A stretch of 27,103 bases of DNA from an uncultured Succinivibrionaceae bacterium (GTDB taxonomy: Bacteria > Pseudomonadota > Gammaproteobacteria > Enterobacterales > Succinivibrionaceae), in assembly GCA_900539665.1 (NCBI GenBank), contig UQCV01000028.1, forward strand, positions 1 to 27,103. Reading direction: 5' to 3'. The notes beneath the pieces were generated by a model. That model had not been told where the DNA came from and ran no database searches. It saw only the letters and a program-made list of their open reading frames with translations. This document shows positions 24,966 through 27,103 of this stretch, piece after piece; position 1 is the first letter of the stretch, and every line of letters starts with the position of its first letter. The translations under genes and the position numbers were made by a program.

Positions 24966-24971
24966 ATTATA
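24966..24971 (-). promoter_or_regulatory. Candidate -10 box for the GH57 gene
   Basis: TATAAT occurs on the minus strand about 97 bases upstream of the start codon, in an A+T-rich stretch. The best -35 candidate, TTGTGT, has a 20-base spacing to it (17 to the overlapping TTATAT), so the promoter is only tentative. Confidence 0.35.
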
Positions 24972-25043
24972 TAACAGAAAATTTATAAATAACACAACAT
25001 TTTATTAACATTTGTATAACGGATCATGCTTTTTTAATATTTA

Positions 25044-25057
25044 TGAAAATGTTTTCA
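25044..25057. promoter_or_regulatory. LacI-family/cre-like operator upstream of the GH57 gene
   Basis: TGAAAA-TG-TTTTCA is a perfect 6-2-6 inverted repeat. It differs from the common LacI/GalR-family pattern TGAAAACGTTTTCA only in the centre. It lies about 175 bases upstream of the GH57 start and just upstream of the promoter-like A+T stretch. Control by a maltose- or starch-responsive LacI-type regulator is inferred; no regulator gene is in the window. Confidence 0.45.
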
Positions 25058-25067
25058 CGCATTACAT

Positions 25068-25099
25068 TAAAAAATACCCAACTTAAAAAAATTGGGTAT
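25068..25099 (-). terminator. Intrinsic terminator after trmJ
   Basis: ATACCCAA (25074-25081) and TTGGGTAT (25092-25099) form an 8-bp stem, followed on the minus strand by six T. It lies about 50 bases after the trmJ stop codon and separates trmJ from the glycosidase gene. Confidence 0.8.
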
Positions 25100-25149
25100 A
25101 AAGCGAAGTTTTGTAAATTTAGTTTAACTCACTGCAAAATTTTAAAAAT

Positions 25150-25944
25150 TTAAGCTTTAATTTTGACCGCATGCCTAATCATAGAGGCGGTTGTACCATA
25201 GAGAATTTGCAGTTCATGAGCAGTTAAATCGGCTTTGGCATAAATTTTTCGTAACTGCGCCAAAACATTTTCATTGTGTTCCCCTTTAAGAAAACCACAA
25301 GCAATGAGATTTTGTTCCAAAAATGCATAATATGATTCTAAGTCTTCATGTTTTGGCTTAGGCGCAAAATTTTCCCGATCTTGCATTAGTTGCTTAACGT
25401 TTGTAGCAAAATTTTCATCCTGCATATTAGTAATCAAATGTTGGCGTAATTCGTATGAAAGCACTTGAACGCTCATAGCAAGATTAAGAGATGAATATTC
25501 AGGATTAGCATCGATGTTAATATGTAAATCGCACTTTAATAATTCTTCGTTCGTTAACCCTGTACGTTCACGCCCAAATACAACTGAACATTTACACCCC
25601 TTAATAATATGGGGAGCTAAATGTTCAACCGCTTCTTTGGGTTGATATAAGGGTAATTCAACTGAACGATTACGAGCTGAAGTACCAGCTACGATCGCAC
25701 TATCAGCTAACGCCTCATTTAAAGACGGATAACACATAGCGGCTTGTAACACATCTTGAGCCCCTTTAGCTAAAGCCATTGATTCTGGGGTAATAATATC
25801 CTTGTCTGTCACCACCGCTAAATGGGTAAGCCCCATGGTCTTCATGGCGCGAGCGGCCGACCCCACATTGCCAAGATGGCTTGGTTCTACAAGAACAATC
25901 TGAATGTTATCTAAAAAGTTGGAAGAAAGATTATGGTTTTGCAT
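25150..25944 (-). CDS. trmJ: tRNA (cytidine/uridine-2'-O-)-methyltransferase TrmJ
   Basis: TrmJ is a SPOUT-class enzyme that 2'-O-methylates position 32 of several tRNAs. The first conserved block is VEPSHLGNVGSAARAMKTMG at residues 19-38. The SAM-binding trefoil knot shows VFGRERTGL (122-130) and NPEYSSLNLAMSVQVL (148-162). The length of 264 is near E. coli (246). The ATG at 25944 has no strong ribosome-binding site, and a terminator hairpin with its T-run stops only 16 bases upstream. In many gammaproteobacteria trmJ sits directly upstream of iscR; here the next gene is the GH57 glycosidase, and only iscS of the isc set remains, about 10 kb further on. Confidence 0.95.
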   Translation of the reverse strand: MQNHNLSSNFLDNIQIVLVEPSHLGNVGSAARAMKTMGLTHLAVVTDKDIITPESMALAKGAQDVLQAAMCYPSLNEALADSAIVAGTSARNRSVELPLYQPKEAVEHLAPHIIKGCKCSVVFGRERTGLTNEELLKCDLHINIDANPEYSSLNLAMSVQVLSYELRQHLITNMQDENFATNVKQLMQDRENFAPKPKHEDLESYYAFLEQNLIACGFLKGEHNENVLAQLRKIYAKADLTAHELQILYGTTASMIRHAVKIKA

Positions 25945-25960
25945 TTTTAAATCTACTCAC

Positions 25961-25998
25961 AAAAAAAGGCCGGCCATGACCATAAAAGCATACCGACC
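25961..25998 (-). terminator. Intrinsic terminator after nlpI, close to trmJ
   Basis: On the minus strand GGTCGG (25998-25993) pairs with CCGGCC (25973-25968) with one G-T wobble, followed by seven T. It ends 16 bases before the trmJ start codon, so it sits in the trmJ leader as well as behind nlpI. Confidence 0.6.
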
Positions 25999-26044
25999 AT
26001 TTCATTAAAATTTTTGCTCTAAGGCAATTAACCTTTAGACTCAA

Positions 26045-26980
26045 TTACATAGAAGCACTATTAGGGTCACTAGTTTGAACTTTTTCGGGAATAAATTTAG
26101 CGGCTCTTAATTCCTGTTTGGCACAAGCATATTCCACAAAGTAAACCACATTAGTCTGCATACTAAGCATAAAGTAATCTTGAGCCATTTCTTTATGCCC
26201 TAAAAGTTGATGGTATTTACCAAGGAAGAAGTAGAGTTCACATAAACTTTCCACTGCTGGTAAATCATGAGCCGACATACTTACTTCAAGCCACAGATTC
26301 TTTTCTGTTTCTAAACCCAAAATTACCCTAATCACCCTCGTAAAAGTAGAATTGTTATCATGGGGAATAAATCTATAGCGTTCTTGTAAATTAGCTTGCG
26401 CTTCCTGAGCCCCTTGTAATTCATGTTCTAAGATATAAAGCCATAAAATAGCATAAGGATCACGGCGCGCATTCATGTAAAAATTCTTTAGATCTTCATA
26501 AGCCATTTTTACCCTTTGACCGTAATAAAGGGCAATGCTACGATATAGATAGACGTTATCATGCTTTGGAGATAATTCTATTGCCGCGTCGTACGCATCA
26601 TACGCTTCTAAAAAACGTCCCTCGTCAGCTAAAAGACCGGCCATTTGCAAATAAGCTAAAGCATTTTCCGAATTAGTTCTAATTGCAGCCATTAAATTTA
26701 GCATAGCCAAAAAACGTAGCCCTAAACGTTGCTCTATTTCAGCTCGTTGCACAAATAAATCAGATTTTTCCACCTGGGTTAACTTGCTGTCGTATAGCAT
26801 TTGCGAAGCCGCAATTTCTTGATTTTGGAGTTCTTCAGTTGGAGTATACGGTTCCATCAAAACCACATATTCACGTGGAATTTTTTGGTCATCATTGTTT
26901 CTTGCCGAAGTCGATGCGCAGCTAACAAGAGTCCCTCCTAAAAGCACTAACATCATGATTTTTATAAATTTAGGCCACAT
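26045..26980 (-). CDS. nlpI: Outer-membrane TPR lipoprotein NlpI
   Basis: NlpI is an outer-membrane lipoprotein adaptor that in E. coli brings the protease Prc to the peptidoglycan endopeptidase MepS. From the ATG at 26980 the protein has 311 residues and a lipoprotein signal with LVSC (Cys21). TPR-like pairs follow; YLYRSIALYYGQRVKMAYEDL and the later FFLGKYHQLLGHKEMAQDYF line up with the E. coli NlpI blocks, as does TNVVYFVEYA near the end. AAGGA lies eight bases before this ATG. A start 18 codons earlier would extend the frame past the lipoprotein signal towards the mobile-element end at 27019, so I reject it. Only 38 bases separate the gene from that end, so its original promoter may be lost or provided by the element. 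Confidence 0.85.
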   Translation of the reverse strand: MWPKFIKIMMLVLLGGTLVSCASTSARNNDDQKIPREYVVLMEPYTPTEELQNQEIAASQMLYDSKLTQVEKSDLFVQRAEIEQRLGLRFLAMLNLMAAIRTNSENALAYLQMAGLLADEGRFLEAYDAYDAAIELSPKHDNVYLYRSIALYYGQRVKMAYEDLKNFYMNARRDPYAILWLYILEHELQGAQEAQANLQERYRFIPHDNNSTFTRVIRVILGLETEKNLWLEVSMSAHDLPAVESLCELYFFLGKYHQLLGHKEMAQDYFMLSMQTNVVYFVEYACAKQELRAAKFIPEKVQTSDPNSASM

Positions 26981-27018
26981 AATAACCGTCCTTAATAAAA
27001 GCAATATCTTGCTAGATT

Positions 27019-27103
27019 GTGAACTACTCACCACCTAAAGAGGTGGGGGCTTCGTAATTACTCATTAGAGTAATTCTAAAGAAGTTTGATAGCTATGCTA
27101 TCC
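27019..27103 (-). mobile_element. Right end of a second IS200/IS605-like element, partial
   Basis: Read on the minus strand, CGAAGCCCCCACCTCTTTAG begins a hairpin and the end reads GTAGTTCAC at 27019, closely matching the left-edge sequence in layout (AAGCCCC, hairpin, terminal TCAC). The stem CCACCT/AGGTGG is at 27031-27046. A second stem, AATTACTC/GAGTAATT, is at 27056-27075, and GATAGC-TAT-GCTATC lies at the window end. The transposase gene would be right of the window, reading leftwards. The last stretch may be element interior. Assignment rests on motif resemblance only. Confidence 0.5.

Noticed and set aside
1..27103. 13-base direct repeat TACTCATTAGAGT at both window ends as a sign of a circular molecule
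   Set aside because: The sequences diverge at once on both sides, and at the right edge the repeat is part of a local palindrome; chromosomal core genes also speak against a small circle.
1..27103. CRISPR arrays, tRNA and rRNA genes
   Set aside because: I saw no regularly spaced repeats, no tRNA T-arm pattern with a fitting cloverleaf, and no rRNA-like sequence on either strand.

Overview
The window looks like a chromosomal segment of an A+T-rich gammaproteobacterium. Its left half keeps the order pepB-ndk-(cobB)-rlmN-pilF-rodZ-ispG-hisS-yfgM-bamB-der, the gammaproteobacterial arrangement found in vibrios and relatives and, with some changes, in E. coli. The protein sequences stay close to enteric homologues: the IspG cluster residues fall at the E. 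coli numbers, and Ndk is 143 residues. A secreted starch-degrading enzyme, HemW, and the absence of an Isc assembly operon suggest a gut or rumen fermenter, perhaps of the Succinivibrionaceae. That taxonomic guess is inference.

Every gene I accept is on the minus strand, so transcription runs from high to low coordinates: nlpI, trmJ, a 1813-residue GH57-type glycosidase, an arsR/HMA/Fur-like metal module, hemW, rdgB, iscS, pepB, ndk, cobB, rlmN, pilF, rodZ, ispG, hisS, yfgM, bamB, der and a ychJ-like gene. Both window edges carry short hairpin sequences resembling right ends of IS200/IS605-type (TnpB) elements, pointing into the window from outside. About 480 bases next to the left edge hold no convincing gene.

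Region by region: 1-564 is an IS end plus gene-poor DNA; 565-14081 is the conserved core (GTPase and ribosome assembly, BAM lipoprotein, YfgM, HisRS, isoprenoid synthesis, cell shape, pilus lipoprotein, RlmN, sirtuin, Ndk, PepB); 14331-17853 holds iscS, rdgB and hemW; 17979-19287 is a small metal-response module with its own promoter and operator; 19428-25057 is the large surface glycosidase with a LacI-type operator upstream; 25150-26980 is trmJ and nlpI.

The most informative observation is structural. In many gammaproteobacteria trmJ is followed by iscR-iscS-iscU-iscA-hscB-hscA-fdx-iscX and then pepB or ndk. Here trmJ, iscS, pepB and ndk are all present in that order, but iscR, iscU, iscA, hscBA, fdx and iscX are gone. 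The gap instead contains the glycosidase, the metal module, hemW and rdgB. The remaining IscS also lacks the last ~15 residues of the usual C-terminal tail. Other points of interest are the Fur-like protein without recognisable metal ligands beside an SmtB-type repressor with complete metal ligands, a RodZ without its usual C-terminal domain, a sirtuin with an altered acyl-pocket motif, and several strong intergenic hairpins.
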